Shown here: positions 25,298-33,740 of the stretch, in pieces
How the letters are laid out: every line of letters begins with the position of its first letter
Position numbering within the stretch: the first letter of the stretch is position 1
Assembly: GCA_022790575.1 (NCBI GenBank)
Contig: JAAVXM010000002.1
Coordinates: 1-36,500, forward strand
Reading direction: 5' to 3'
From: Clostridia bacterium
Lineage (GTDB): Bacteria > Bacillota > Clostridia > TANB77 > CAG-508
Length of the DNA stretch: 36,500 bases
The notes under the pieces: generated by a model
The model's input: only the letters and a program-made list of their open reading frames with translations
What the model was told of the DNA's origin: nothing
The model's database searches: none
Program-made: the position numbers and the translations under genes

Positions 25298-25826
25298 ATG
25301 AAATCTGAAAGAGGTGCAACAATAACATCTATAATTATATATGTAATAGCATTAACAGTAGTTGTTGTTATCGTAGGAAGGATTACAACATATTTTTATA
25401 AAAACGTTAATCAATTAAATATAAATACAGAAGCCAATATAGAATATACAAAATTCAGTAGTTACATTACTGATGAAATAAATATTAAAGAAAATTATGT
25501 AAAAATATATCAAGGAGAAGTAGAACAAACTGGTAATGTTCAAACTGGAGATAGAATAGTATTTTTAAAAACAGAAAATCAATATGTATGTACTTCAAAT
25601 AGTGTATATTTAGTAAGAGAAAACAAAAAAGTAAAAGTAGTTAGAAAAGTAAATAATCGGTATGATTGATAATGTTAATCAACCTCCTATATCATCATCA
25701 ATGAATGAATCTGTTATAGGAGGACCACAACAGATATTTAAATATGACGCAGAGAAAAAAGTAGTAACAGTAAGTTTAGTGATTTCAGGAAAGAAATATG
25801 AAAATGTATATACTATAGCAAATTAA
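25298..25826 (+). pseudogene. Minor pilin-like protein, interrupted by a frame change near 25660
   Basis: ATG 25298 follows ACGGGGGACTAAT and gives MKSERG then ATITSIIIYVIALTVVVVIVG, a prepilin signal. The first frame stops at 25669 after VRKVNNRYD. Pilin-like coding continues without a break in another frame (25653-25826): GMIDNVNQPP, then FKYDAEKKVVTVSLVISGK, then stop. Removing one base near 25658 (AATAATCGG to AATAATGG) would join VRKVNN to GMIDNV, for a protein of about 175 residues like its neighbour. It is either a true frameshift, programmed switching or a sequence error. The truncated 124-residue form could still be made. Confidence 0.7.
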
Positions 25827-25843
25827 AGATTGGAGGAATAAAA

Positions 25844-27481
25844 ATGGATGTAAGAAAACGTCAACCAATAGGAATAGAACTTGTAAAGAGAGGAGTTGTA
25901 ACAGAAGAAAACATTACAATGGCTTTACAAGAGCAAAGAGCAAATCCAGACAAGAAATTAGGAGAAATTCTTAATGACTTAAATGTTTGTGATTCTCATG
26001 TATTAATAGAAGCTATAGGAGATATAATGGGAGTAAAAGGAATTATATTATCTCCAGGTTTTATAAAATTAGATATACTAGAATACATATCAATGGAAAC
26101 AGCAAGAAGGAATAAAGTAATACCATTTGACATAGAAAATGGAAAAATCAAAGTATGTTTTTCAGACACAACAAATACAAGAAATATAGAGGCAGTAAGA
26201 TTATTAATGTTAAATAAAGGGTTAATAATTGAGCCATACATAACATTTGGAAAAATACTAGATGACATATTAAAAAGTCTTGGAGGAACAGCTTCAAGAG
26301 ACATGAGTAAAATAGGACAAGATGATAATATAACAGAAATTGTAGACTCAATAATAAAAACAGCAATGGAAAAAAGAGCAAGTGATATACACATAGAGCC
26401 AGGAAAAGACGAAGTAAGAGTAAGATATAGAATTGATGGAGAGTTATTTACAGCAACCTCAATACCAAAAGAAAAGCAAACACAAATAATAGGTAGAATG
26501 AAAGCAATATCAAACATGCATCAAGAAAAGCAAGAATCGCAAGATGGTAGAATATTACTATATGATGATTACAATATCCGTGTATCTTCACAAAAAAATG
26601 TATATGGAGAAAAATTCGTATTAAGACTATTAAAGAAAAATTCAAATATAAAAAGCATATTTGAATTAGGATATCCAGGCACAGAAAAAGAGTTAAATAA
26701 AAGCATAAACAAAAAAAATAGTATAACAGTAATAGCGGCGCCAACAGGAGAAGGAAAAACGACTACATTATATAGTTTTATGGATTACCTAAATAAACCA
26801 GAAATAAATATAACAACAATAGAAGACCCAGTAGAAATTCGTATAGACGGTTTAAACCAAATAGAAGTAGATGCAAAATCAACATTTTCTGGTTCACTAA
26901 GAACAGTATTAAGACAAGACCCAGACATAATACTAGTAGGAGAGATAAGAGATAAAGAAACAGCAGAAATAGCAATACAATCAGGACAAACAGGACATTA
27001 TGTATTATCAACTATACATACAATAGACGCAGTAGAAGTAATAACAAGATTAAGAAAAATGGGAGTACCAGATTATGATATAGCAAGTACACTTGCAACA
27101 TGTATATCACAAAGACTAGTAAGAAAACTATGTCCACATTGTAGAAAAGAAAGAGAATTTACAGAAGAAGAAAAAGAAGTAATTACAAAACTAGGACAAA
27201 GATATAATATAGAATATAATTTAGAAGGTAAAAAAACATATGATGCAATAGGATGTTCAAAATGTAATAACACAGGGTATTATGACAGAATAGGAATGTT
27301 TGAAATATTAGATATTACAGATGATATAAAAGAATTAATCATGAATGGTGCATCAAGTATAGAAATTAAAAAACATGCATTAACAGGAACATATAGACCA
27401 TTATGTATTGATGGAATAAACAAAGTTATTGCAGGAATGACAAATTTAGAAGAACTAAATAGAAAGATATTATTATTTTAA
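25844..27481 (+). CDS. pilB: Type IV pilus extension ATPase PilB (GspE family)
   Basis: This cytoplasmic hexameric motor powers pilus extension. The N-terminal MshEN/T2SSE_N domain (about 1-150) is followed by the ATPase core. That core has Walker A PTGEGKTTT (300-308, with Glu where Ser is usual) and the Asp box IEDPVEIRIDGLNQIEV. Next come Walker B DPDIILVGEIRD, the His box GHYVLSTIHT, and the PilB/GspE zinc tetracysteine C430-C433 / C471-C474. The 545-residue length is normal. TTGGAGGAAT lies before the ATG. pilT and pilC follow directly, so the retraction motor is encoded in the same operon. Confidence 0.96.
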   Translation: MDVRKRQPIGIELVKRGVVTEENITMALQEQRANPDKKLGEILNDLNVCDSHVLIEAIGDIMGVKGIILSPGFIKLDILEYISMETARRNKVIPFDIENGKIKVCFSDTTNTRNIEAVRLLMLNKGLIIEPYITFGKILDDILKSLGGTASRDMSKIGQDDNITEIVDSIIKTAMEKRASDIHIEPGKDEVRVRYRIDGELFTATSIPKEKQTQIIGRMKAISNMHQEKQESQDGRILLYDDYNIRVSSQKNVYGEKFVLRLLKKNSNIKSIFELGYPGTEKELNKSINKKNSITVIAAPTGEGKTTTLYSFMDYLNKPEINITTIEDPVEIRIDGLNQIEVDAKSTFSGSLRTVLRQDPDIILVGEIRDKETAEIAIQSGQTGHYVLSTIHTIDAVEVITRLRKMGVPDYDIASTLATCISQRLVRKLCPHCRKEREFTEEEKEVITKLGQRYNIEYNLEGKKTYDAIGCSKCNNTGYYDRIGMFEILDITDDIKELIMNGASSIEIKKHALTGTYRPLCIDGINKVIAGMTNLEELNRKILLF

Positions 27482-27504
27482 TTATCGAGGAGGAAAAATA
27501 TAAA

Positions 27505-28611
27505 ATGATTAATATGGATAAAGTAATAGAGCAAGCAATTGAGAAAGATGCATCAGATATACACTTAATGTCAGGTCTAAAACCAATGTTCAGAATTGCT
27601 AGAGCTTTAGTAGATATGGATGAATCATCTGTATTAAAAGATGAAGATATGTATGAGATATATGATTATATAATAAAAGGAAATGTAGATAAAGACAATG
27701 TATTTACATCAACAAGAAAATTAGATACATCATATGAATATAATGGAATTCGTTTAAGGGTTAATATATCATATGCAAATGAAGTTCCTGTATGTACAAT
27801 GAGAATTATAAAAAATGAACTACCAAAATATGAAGACTTAGGAGTTCCAGACATAGTAAGAAGAATGACATATCAGCCACAAGGATTAATACTAGTAACA
27901 GGAAAAACAAACTCTGGTAAATCAACAACATTAAATGCATTAGTAAACCATATAAATGAAACTCAAAACAAAAAGATATTATCATTAGAAAGCCCAATAG
28001 AATTTAAGCATACATCAAAAAACTCAATGATTGTACAAAAAGAGGTTGGAGAAGGAAGAGACTGTTTAACATATCATGATGGTGTAAAAAATGCACTTAG
28101 AGAGGATTGTGACATATTAATAATAGGAGAGATTAGAGATAAAGTAACAATGGAAGCTGCAATAGAAATGGCAGAATCAGGACATTTAGTTATAGGAACA
28201 TTACATACAAAGTCATGTGCAGAAACAATAGACAGAATGATAAACTTCTATGAAGTAAGAGACCAAGTTCAAATAAAATATTTATTATCAGCATTACTAA
28301 AACTAGTAATATCACAAAGATTATTAGTAGGGACAACAGGAAAACTTGAATTAGTACCAGAAGTAATGGTTGTAGACAACATAGTAGCAGGTGTTATAAG
28401 AAAAGAAAAAATCAGTGTATCAGAAATTGAAGATGCGATACAAAGTGCTCAAGAAAAAGGAAGCATAAGTCTAATAAACTCAATAGCAAGTTTATTTGTA
28501 GACAATAAGATAACACTTGAACAAGCAAAAGCACAAGTTGAAGAAAAGAATATAGAAGTATTAAACAGAACGATTATGCAATTAAGAATTAAAAAGGAAA
28601 AAGTAGACTAA
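27505..28611 (+). CDS. pilT: Type IV pilus retraction ATPase PilT
   Basis: The 368-residue retraction motor has an N-terminal PAS-like domain starting ASDIHLMSGLKPMFRI. The core has Walker A GKTNSGKST (133-141, with K-T-N in place of P-T-G), Walker B CDILIIGEIRDKVTME and the His box GHLVIGTLHTKSCAETIDRM. The AIRxLIRE-like C terminus is replaced by DAIQSAQEKGSISLINSI. GAGGAGGAA lies 10 nt before ATG 27505; a second in-frame ATG at 27514 is possible. Its presence implies that the pili can retract, so twitching or DNA uptake is possible. Confidence 0.94.
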   Translation: MINMDKVIEQAIEKDASDIHLMSGLKPMFRIARALVDMDESSVLKDEDMYEIYDYIIKGNVDKDNVFTSTRKLDTSYEYNGIRLRVNISYANEVPVCTMRIIKNELPKYEDLGVPDIVRRMTYQPQGLILVTGKTNSGKSTTLNALVNHINETQNKKILSLESPIEFKHTSKNSMIVQKEVGEGRDCLTYHDGVKNALREDCDILIIGEIRDKVTMEAAIEMAESGHLVIGTLHTKSCAETIDRMINFYEVRDQVQIKYLLSALLKLVISQRLLVGTTGKLELVPEVMVVDNIVAGVIRKEKISVSEIEDAIQSAQEKGSISLINSIASLFVDNKITLEQAKAQVEEKNIEVLNRTIMQLRIKKEKVD

Positions 28612-28637
28612 AAAATACATAAGGAAAGGAGAAAATC

Positions 28638-29984
28638 ATGCCAGTATATGTATACAGAGCTGTAACAGACAAAGGTTTAGTAGTAAAAAACAAAGTAGAA
28701 GAAGCAAGTAAACAAGCACTAGTAAAAAGGCTAAAAAATAATGGAATAACTCCAATAGAAGTAATACAAGTAGCATATAGGGGAAAATCACAAGCAAAGA
28801 AAAAGAAAAATGTTACAGACATTCAAGAAATCATAAAAAATGTAAATACAACAAGGATAGGGAAAGTAGATTCAACAAAGAAACTATCTACAATAGAAAA
28901 GATGAATTTATATTTAGCTGCAACAGAAAAAGTAACAACAAGAGACCTAGTTATATTTTCAGAAAACTTCTACTTGTTGAAAAAAGCAAACTTTAACAAT
29001 ATACATGCATTAAATACAATAATTCAATCTACTGAAAACATAACATTAAAAGGAGTCTTGGAAGACATATTAGCAGGGGTTGAAGCAGGTGAATACATGT
29101 ACACAACAATGGAATATTATTCAGACATATTTCCATTCATATATATAAACATGATAAAAGTAGGCGAATTATCAGGTTCACTAACAAATTCATTAGGTCA
29201 AGCAGTAACATACTTAGAAGAGAATGATAAATTGACAAAAAAGATTAGAAAAATAATAATACCAAATGTAATACAATTTGTTGGAATATTAGGGTTATTA
29301 ATTGCAGGAACACTATTTGCAATTCCACAAATTCAGAACCTATTTGATGAAATAGGAACAGAAGCAACATTACCAGCAATAACAATATGGTTCCAAAACT
29401 TTATCAACTTTATGGGAACGATATGGTATTTGCCGACCATGGCAATTATTGGTGCAATTGCAGGAATACTGTTTTACGTCAATACGCCAAAAGGGAAGTA
29501 TAATTTTCATTACTTTAAATACACTATGCCAATATTTGGGAAACTGATATTTTCATTAGACTTATCAAGAGTAATGAAGGCAATGCACTTAAACTTAGAA
29601 AATGGAATGAGAATACAAGATGCATTAGAGGTTAGTAAAAATATAGTAAATAACTATGTAATGCTATCAATTATAGAAACATCAATTAATAACATGTTAA
29701 CAGGTTATTCATGGATAGACCCATTTGAAAAATCTGGACTATGTTCATCAATGACGACAGAAATGTTGAAAATTGGTATGCAAACAGACTTAACAGAGAT
29801 GTTAGGTAAATTATTAGAATACATTGATATGGACATAAATAATACAATTGAGAAGATAATAAAGGTATTACCAGAAGTATCATACTCAATAGTAGGTGTT
29901 GTATTAATATTCTTTGTATGTGTAGTATTAGTACCAGTAATACAGGTATATATGGGAGGATTCTTATTCTCAGCATACTTATAA
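28638..29984 (+). CDS. pilC: Type IV pilus inner-membrane platform protein PilC (GspF family)
   Basis: The 448-residue protein has two repeated T2SSF domains (about 105-225 and 300-430), each ending in a membrane helix. A short N-terminal segment, MPVYVYRAVTDKGLVV, is typical of the family. Conserved pieces are ITTRDLVIFSENFYLL, IKVGELSGSLTNSLGQ and LEVSKNIVNNY. Three membrane helices are seen, and the C terminus reads VLVPVIQVYMGGF. AAGGAAAGGAG precedes the ATG. It is the last gene of the pilus operon. Confidence 0.94.
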   Translation: MPVYVYRAVTDKGLVVKNKVEEASKQALVKRLKNNGITPIEVIQVAYRGKSQAKKKKNVTDIQEIIKNVNTTRIGKVDSTKKLSTIEKMNLYLAATEKVTTRDLVIFSENFYLLKKANFNNIHALNTIIQSTENITLKGVLEDILAGVEAGEYMYTTMEYYSDIFPFIYINMIKVGELSGSLTNSLGQAVTYLEENDKLTKKIRKIIIPNVIQFVGILGLLIAGTLFAIPQIQNLFDEIGTEATLPAITIWFQNFINFMGTIWYLPTMAIIGAIAGILFYVNTPKGKYNFHYFKYTMPIFGKLIFSLDLSRVMKAMHLNLENGMRIQDALEVSKNIVNNYVMLSIIETSINNMLTGYSWIDPFEKSGLCSSMTTEMLKIGMQTDLTEMLGKLLEYIDMDINNTIEKIIKVLPEVSYSIVGVVLIFFVCVVLVPVIQVYMGGFLFSAYL

Positions 29985-30004
29985 AATATAATTAATAAAT
30001 ATAT

Positions 30005-30047
30005 AAGGACGAATTTTAAATTTCTATAATTTTAAAGTTCGTCCTTG
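30005..30047 (+). terminator. Hairpin after pilC, possible terminator
   Basis: A long imperfect stem, AAGGACGAATTTTAAA / TTTTAAAGTTCGTCCTT, starts 20 bp after the pilC stop. No T-run follows, so termination may be partial and the next two genes could be reached by read-through. Confidence 0.55.
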
Positions 30048-30061
30048 AAAGGATTTTAGGA

Positions 30062-30940
30062 ATGAAAATAGGGATTGATATAGGAGGAAGTCATATAGGT
30101 ATTGGCTTAGTAAATGAAAAAGGAGAAATTGTAGAAAAGCAAGAAATGTTTTTTAAAGGAACAGAAGATGTAAAAAAAGTAATAGAAGACTTTATATGTA
30201 CAAATATATCACAAATGGCTATATCATATGATATAGAAAGTATAGGTGTAGCAGCCCCAGGAACAGTATTAGAAAATAAAATGATAAGTGCAGTAAACTT
30301 AGGATTAGAGAATTATAATTTATCAGAAAAAATACAAAGTATTTTAGATGTAAAAATCAAATTAAGGAATGATGCAAAATGTGCGGCACTAGCAGAGAAA
30401 AAGTATGGTGAACTTATGCCATATGAAAATGGTATATTTTTATGTTTAGGAACAGGCATAGGAGGAGCAGTAATATATAATGGACAATTATTAGAACCCA
30501 AAGGTGTGCCTGGATTTGAGTTTGGTCATACAATAATACAAAAAGGCGGAAAGCAGTGTAATTGTGGTAAAAGAGGATGTTTTGAAGCATATGCAAGCTT
30601 CAAAAAGTTTAAAGAGAAAATTTCAGAAGAATTCAATTTAAACTCAGTAGAAGGAAGTGTAATAAAAGAGTTTCTAATAAACAATAAACAAGATAAAAAG
30701 CTAATAGATATAGTAAATACGTATATTGAAGACTTAAGTATAGGAATATCAAATATTATAAATATTTTTGAACCAGAAGTTATATGTATAGGTGGGAGTT
30801 TTTCAGAATATGATAACATGTTAAATTCTTTAGAACAGGCATTAATACAGTCAAATTTGCTAATAAACAAAAAAAATGGTATAATAATAAAACCAGCAAA
30901 ATTAAAAAATGATGCAGGAATTATAGGAGCAACAATATAG
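30062..30940 (+). CDS. ROK-family sugar kinase (glucokinase-like)
   Basis: A cytosolic kinase of 292 residues with no DNA-binding domain. Phosphate motif 1 is GIDIGGSHIGIG (4-15), and phosphate motif 2 lies around LCLGTGIGGAVIYNG. The ROK zinc signature follows GFEFGH and has C166-N-C168-GKRG-C173-FEAYAS. The catalytic Asp is in KLRNDAKCAA. ROK kinases of this kind phosphorylate glucose or N-acetyl sugars; which one cannot be read here. A weak GAAAGGA/AGGA site is upstream. It is probably co-transcribed with mtaB, which starts 16 bp later. Confidence 0.88.
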   Translation: MKIGIDIGGSHIGIGLVNEKGEIVEKQEMFFKGTEDVKKVIEDFICTNISQMAISYDIESIGVAAPGTVLENKMISAVNLGLENYNLSEKIQSILDVKIKLRNDAKCAALAEKKYGELMPYENGIFLCLGTGIGGAVIYNGQLLEPKGVPGFEFGHTIIQKGGKQCNCGKRGCFEAYASFKKFKEKISEEFNLNSVEGSVIKEFLINNKQDKKLIDIVNTYIEDLSIGISNIINIFEPEVICIGGSFSEYDNMLNSLEQALIQSNLLINKKNGIIIKPAKLKNDAGIIGATI

Positions 30941-30956
30941 GAAAGTAAGGTGTAAC

Positions 30957-32276
30957 ATGGAAAGTGCAAACAAAAAAATAAACACAAACAAGAAAGTAGC
31001 TTTTTATACATTAGGGTGTAAAGTAAATCAATATGAAACAAATGGAATGACACAAAAGTTCATAGAAAAAGGATATGAAATCATAGACGTAAATAATGAT
31101 AAAGCAGACATATGTATAGTAAATACATGTACAGTAACAAATATGTCTGATAGGAAATCAAGACAAACTTTAAGAAAAGTGAAAGAAAGAAATAAAAATG
31201 CAATAATAGTTGCAGTAGGATGTTATGCACAAGTGGCAAAAGACGAATTAGAGAAAATGGAAGAAATAGATATAGTATTAGGAAACGAAGAAAAAAAAGA
31301 CATAATAAAGTATATTAATCAATATATAGAAGACAAAAATAGAGTTATAGAGATAGACAACATAAGTGAAAAGAAAGAATTCAATGAAATAGGTCAAATA
31401 ACATATACAGAAAAGACGAGAGCAGTAATAAAAATTCAAGATGGGTGTAACCAATTTTGTTCATATTGTATAATACCATATGCGAGAGGAAGAGTTAGAA
31501 GTAGGAAAGAAGAAAGCATAATAGATGAGATAAAGAAAATTGCAGAAAATGGAATAAAAGAGATAGTAATTACAGGAATACATATTGCATCATATGGAAC
31601 AGATTTTGGAAATAAAGATGGACTTATAGAATTGCTAGAAAAAATAAATGAAATAGAGGGAATTGAAAGAATAAGGTTAGGTTCATTAGAACCCAAAATA
31701 ATAACAGAACAATTTGTACAAAGGTTAGAAAAATTGGAAAAAGTATGTCATCATTTTCATTTATCATTACAAAGTGGATGTGATGCAGTTTTAAAAAGAA
31801 TGAATAGGAAATATAATACACAAGAATTCAGAGAAATTGTAGAAATACTAAGAAAACAATATCAAGATGTAATGCTAACAACAGATATAATAGTCGGTTT
31901 TCCAGGAGAAAGCGAAGAAGAATTTGAAGAAACCTATAAGTTTTTAAAAGAAATCAAATTCTATAAAATGCATGTATTCCCATACTCACAAAGAAGTGGA
32001 ACAAGGGCAGCAGCTATGCCAGAACAGGTAGATGGAAATATAAAAGAGAAAAGAAGTAAAAGACTAATAGAACTATCTAACAATAATCAAAAAGAATATA
32101 ATGATAAATATATTGGGGAAAAAGTAAAAGTTCTTTTTGAAGAAAAAGAAAATGATAAATATAAAGGTCATACACAAAATTATATATTAGTAAAATATCA
32201 TACACAAGAAGTGTTAGAAAATGTAATAAAGGAAGTTAAAGTACTAAAATCTGATATAGAATATATAGAAGCATAG
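30957..32276 (+). CDS. mtaB: tRNA (N6-threonylcarbamoyladenosine(37)-C2)-methylthiotransferase MtaB
   Basis: This radical-SAM enzyme converts t6A37 to ms2t6A37 in tRNAs decoding ANN codons. The N-terminal methylthiotransferase domain has the auxiliary cluster cysteines C21 (TLGCKVNQYE), C58 and C88. The radical-SAM triad is C164-C168-C171 in GCNQFCSYCIIPYARGRVRSR, and the C-terminal TRAM domain is present. The 439-residue length and the GCKVNQYET start fit the MtaB/YqeV branch rather than MiaB or RimO. An AAAGTAAGGTG site precedes the ATG. Confidence 0.95.
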   Translation: MESANKKINTNKKVAFYTLGCKVNQYETNGMTQKFIEKGYEIIDVNNDKADICIVNTCTVTNMSDRKSRQTLRKVKERNKNAIIVAVGCYAQVAKDELEKMEEIDIVLGNEEKKDIIKYINQYIEDKNRVIEIDNISEKKEFNEIGQITYTEKTRAVIKIQDGCNQFCSYCIIPYARGRVRSRKEESIIDEIKKIAENGIKEIVITGIHIASYGTDFGNKDGLIELLEKINEIEGIERIRLGSLEPKIITEQFVQRLEKLEKVCHHFHLSLQSGCDAVLKRMNRKYNTQEFREIVEILRKQYQDVMLTTDIIVGFPGESEEEFEETYKFLKEIKFYKMHVFPYSQRSGTRAAAMPEQVDGNIKEKRSKRLIELSNNNQKEYNDKYIGEKVKVLFEEKENDKYKGHTQNYILVKYHTQEVLENVIKEVKVLKSDIEYIEA

Positions 32277-32319
32277 TGCATAACAATAATATATCTATGG
32301 AGATAAGAAATTTTAACTT

Positions 32320-32344
32320 AATATTACAAAATGTAATATTTTTG
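32320..32344 (+). terminator. Terminator after mtaB
   Basis: An 8-bp perfect stem, AATATTAC / GTAATATT, with a five-base loop is followed by TTTTTG. The stem is A+T only, so strength is doubtful. Confidence 0.45.
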
Positions 32345-32379
32345 TAATACAAACTTAATATTAAAATAAGGCAAAACAC

Positions 32380-32408
32380 TTGATAATTTCAAAAAAATAT
32401 TATATAAA
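32380..32408 (+). promoter_or_regulatory. Promoter of the small repeat-protein gene
   Basis: TTGATA (32380-32385), a 17-bp spacer and TATAAA (32403-32408) lie 41 bp before the gene's ATG. Confidence 0.5.
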
Positions 32409-32448
32409 TAAGAGGAAAAAGAAATATAATTACAAAGGAGGAATAAAC

Positions 32449-32754
32449 ATGGCAAATATAGAAGAAATTTCTGGAGTATATGGAGGAGTAAAAACTGAAG
32501 GAAATGAAACACCAACTAGCAATTTTACACCTGTAACATCAGGAACAGAAGAAAATACAAATTTACCAAGTAAAGTTGGAATTTGGCAAAAGTTAAAATC
32601 AATATTATTCTATGAAATAAAAGTTGAACTTACACCATATCAACAAAAAGTTGAAGATGAAATAAATGAATTTTTATATCAAGAAATTACTTGGGCAAAA
32701 GTTAAAGATTTCTTATTCCAAGAAGTAACTTTTGGAAAAAAGAAAGTAGATTAA
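32449..32754 (+). CDS. Small protein of unknown function with an internal amphipathic repeat
   Basis: I do not recognise this 101-residue protein. It starts MANIEEISGVYGG with a very strong AAAGGAGG 7 nt upstream; an in-frame ATG at 32380 lies on the promoter. Residues 1-42 are polar, Thr/Asn/Glu-rich and probably disordered. The second half holds two copies of a W-x-K-[LV]-K-x2-LF-x-E-[IV] motif (46-58 and 82-94). A third, shorter EFLYQEITW (73-81) lies just before the second copy. There is no signal peptide and no membrane helix. The promoter, strong ribosome-binding site and perfect terminator around it suggest an independent, well-expressed gene. A self-assembling or membrane-surface-binding role is speculation. 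Confidence 0.72.
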   Translation: MANIEEISGVYGGVKTEGNETPTSNFTPVTSGTEENTNLPSKVGIWQKLKSILFYEIKVELTPYQQKVEDEINEFLYQEITWAKVKDFLFQEVTFGKKKVD

Positions 32755-32760
32755 AAAACA

Positions 32761-32812
32761 AAAGCAACATATAAGTAATTTAGCTTTTTAAATTACTTAT
32801 ATGTTGCTTTCA
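32761..32812 (+). terminator. Strong terminator after the small repeat-protein gene
   Basis: A perfect 22-bp stem beginning AAAGCAACATATAAG on the left arm, with a six-base loop, starts about 7 bases after the stop codon and ends in TTT-CATTT. Confidence 0.85.
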
Positions 32813-32913
32813 TTTATTATAGTACATAAGTACAGGTTAAATAATAATTTATTATTAGTGTTAATACTAAATAAAAAATTGTGATAATATTTAAATATTT
32901 TTTTAAAAAACTA

Positions 32914-32942
32914 TTGACATTTAATTAAAAATGAATTATACT
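32914..32942 (+). promoter_or_regulatory. Promoter of the tRNA pair
   Basis: Perfect TTGACA (32914-32919), a 17-bp spacer and TATACT (32937-32942) lie 35 bp before the first tRNA. Confidence 0.75.
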
Positions 32943-32977
32943 TATTTCTGTGCTAAGCAAAAATAAATATTTTAAAT

Positions 32978-33054
32978 GCTCCCGTAGCTCAGTTGGTCAG
33001 AGCAACCGGCTCATAACCGGTGGGTCCTAGGTTCAAGTCCTAGCGGGAGCACCA
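32978..33054 (+). tRNA. tRNA with CAU anticodon (elongator Met or lysidine-Ile2)
   Basis: A full 77-nt cloverleaf with encoded CCA. The acceptor stem is GCTCCCG / CGGGAGC, the D arm TAGCTCAGTTGGTCAGAGCA, the anticodon loop CTCATAA, and the T arm has GGTTCAAGTCC. It lacks the three G-C pairs and the mismatched 1-72 end of initiator tRNA, so it is not tRNA-fMet. The CAU anticodon alone does not tell Met from Ile2; the GGCTCATAACC loop region resembles Ile2 tRNAs of some Firmicutes. Confidence 0.95.
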
Positions 33055-33090
33055 TTTTTTATTATATAGACTTTTATATAATAAAAATAT

Positions 33091-33176
33091 GGACAGGTGG
33101 CCGAGTGGCTAAAGGCGGCAGACTGTAAATCTGTTCTCATACGAGTACGAAGGTTCGAATCCTTCCCTGTCCACCA
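33091..33176 (+). tRNA. tRNA-Tyr (GUA)
   Basis: An 86-nt class II cloverleaf with long variable arm (TTCTCATACGAGTACGAA), anticodon loop CTGTAAA with GTA, acceptor stem GGACAGG / CCTGTCC and encoded CCA. It is co-transcribed with the CAU tRNA 36 bp upstream. Confidence 0.97.
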
Positions 33177-33183
33177 AATAGTA

Positions 33184-33233
33184 AAACCTATGTAAATATT
33201 GAAAAATCAATATTTTACATAGGTTTGTTTTTT
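33184..33233 (+). terminator. Terminator of the tRNA operon
   Basis: The stem AAACCTATGTAAA-TATTG / CAATA-TTTTACATAGGTTT is followed by GTTTTTT, 7 bp after the tRNA-Tyr CCA. Confidence 0.9.
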
Positions 33234-33372
33234 AGCAATGCAATAGTAATGCAGTAAATGTGTAGCTTTCTTGAACTACTTATAAAGTTTGTAGATTGTT
33301 TTTTATCATCATTACATAATTTGATTTTTGTGAAAATCTAAGAAGGGAAATACAATCTTAAATTAAAACTAG

Positions 33373-33408
33373 TCACACTTTACAACATTATGTAAAGTGT
33401 GATATAAT
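33373..33408 (+). promoter_or_regulatory. Promoter with overlapping 11-bp palindromic operator
   Basis: TTTACA (33379-33384), an 18-bp spacer and perfect TATAAT (33403-33408) form a promoter. An inverted repeat, TCACACTTTAC (33373-33383) and GTAAAGTGTGA (33392-33402), covers the -35 element and the whole spacer. Placement is that of a repressor operator. The core TTTACA-N7-TGTAAA resembles sites of several repressor families; no regulator gene is nearby to decide. It drives the 57-residue membrane protein gene after a 92-nt leader. Confidence 0.6.
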
Positions 33409-33499
33409 ATAATTAATATAAATTGTTGAAAGTACAAAGCAACCCTCGTGTTTGCAGTATACCAAGACAATCCAGTAAAAAATTTTGGAGGAAAATGTA

Positions 33500-33673
33500 A
33501 TGAAACGTACTATACAAATCTTCATACCTTTACTTATGGCCGTTATTGTAGGCTTTGCTGTTGCACATCTATCTAGTTCTTTACTTGATACAGTAGAAGT
33601 TGGATATGCTTTCTCGGCAGGATTTCTTTATACAATATGGAACATTCTAGCAATCAGTATGGAGAAACATTAA
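33500..33673 (+). CDS. Small membrane protein of unknown function (57 residues)
   Basis: The start is ATG 33500 (MKRTIQIFIP), set by TTGGAGGAAAATGTA with GGAGG 8 nt upstream. Two hydrophobic helices are seen (about 5-27 and 37-53), joined by a short loop with LLDTVEVG; the C terminus EKH should be cytoplasmic. I do not recognise the family. Codons are unlike the neighbours (CGT, CTT, GCC, GCT, TCT and CCT used instead of AGA, TTA, GCA), which suggests recent acquisition. The gene has its own operator-bearing promoter and its own GC-richer terminator, so it is a self-contained cassette. Confidence 0.7.
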   Translation: MKRTIQIFIPLLMAVIVGFAVAHLSSSLLDTVEVGYAFSAGFLYTIWNILAISMEKH

Positions 33674-33680
33674 TACGTTT

Positions 33681-33720
33681 GAAAAGGATACCCCTTTTGG
33701 GGGCCTTTTCATTTGTTTTT
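33681..33720 (+). terminator. Terminator after the 57-residue protein gene
   Basis: The stem GAAAAGG-ATA-CCCC / GGGG-CCTTTTC with a TTTT loop is followed by ATTTGTTTTT. It is the most GC-rich hairpin in the window. Confidence 0.88.
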
Positions 33721-33740
33721 GCAGATTATTTTCTTGTTAT

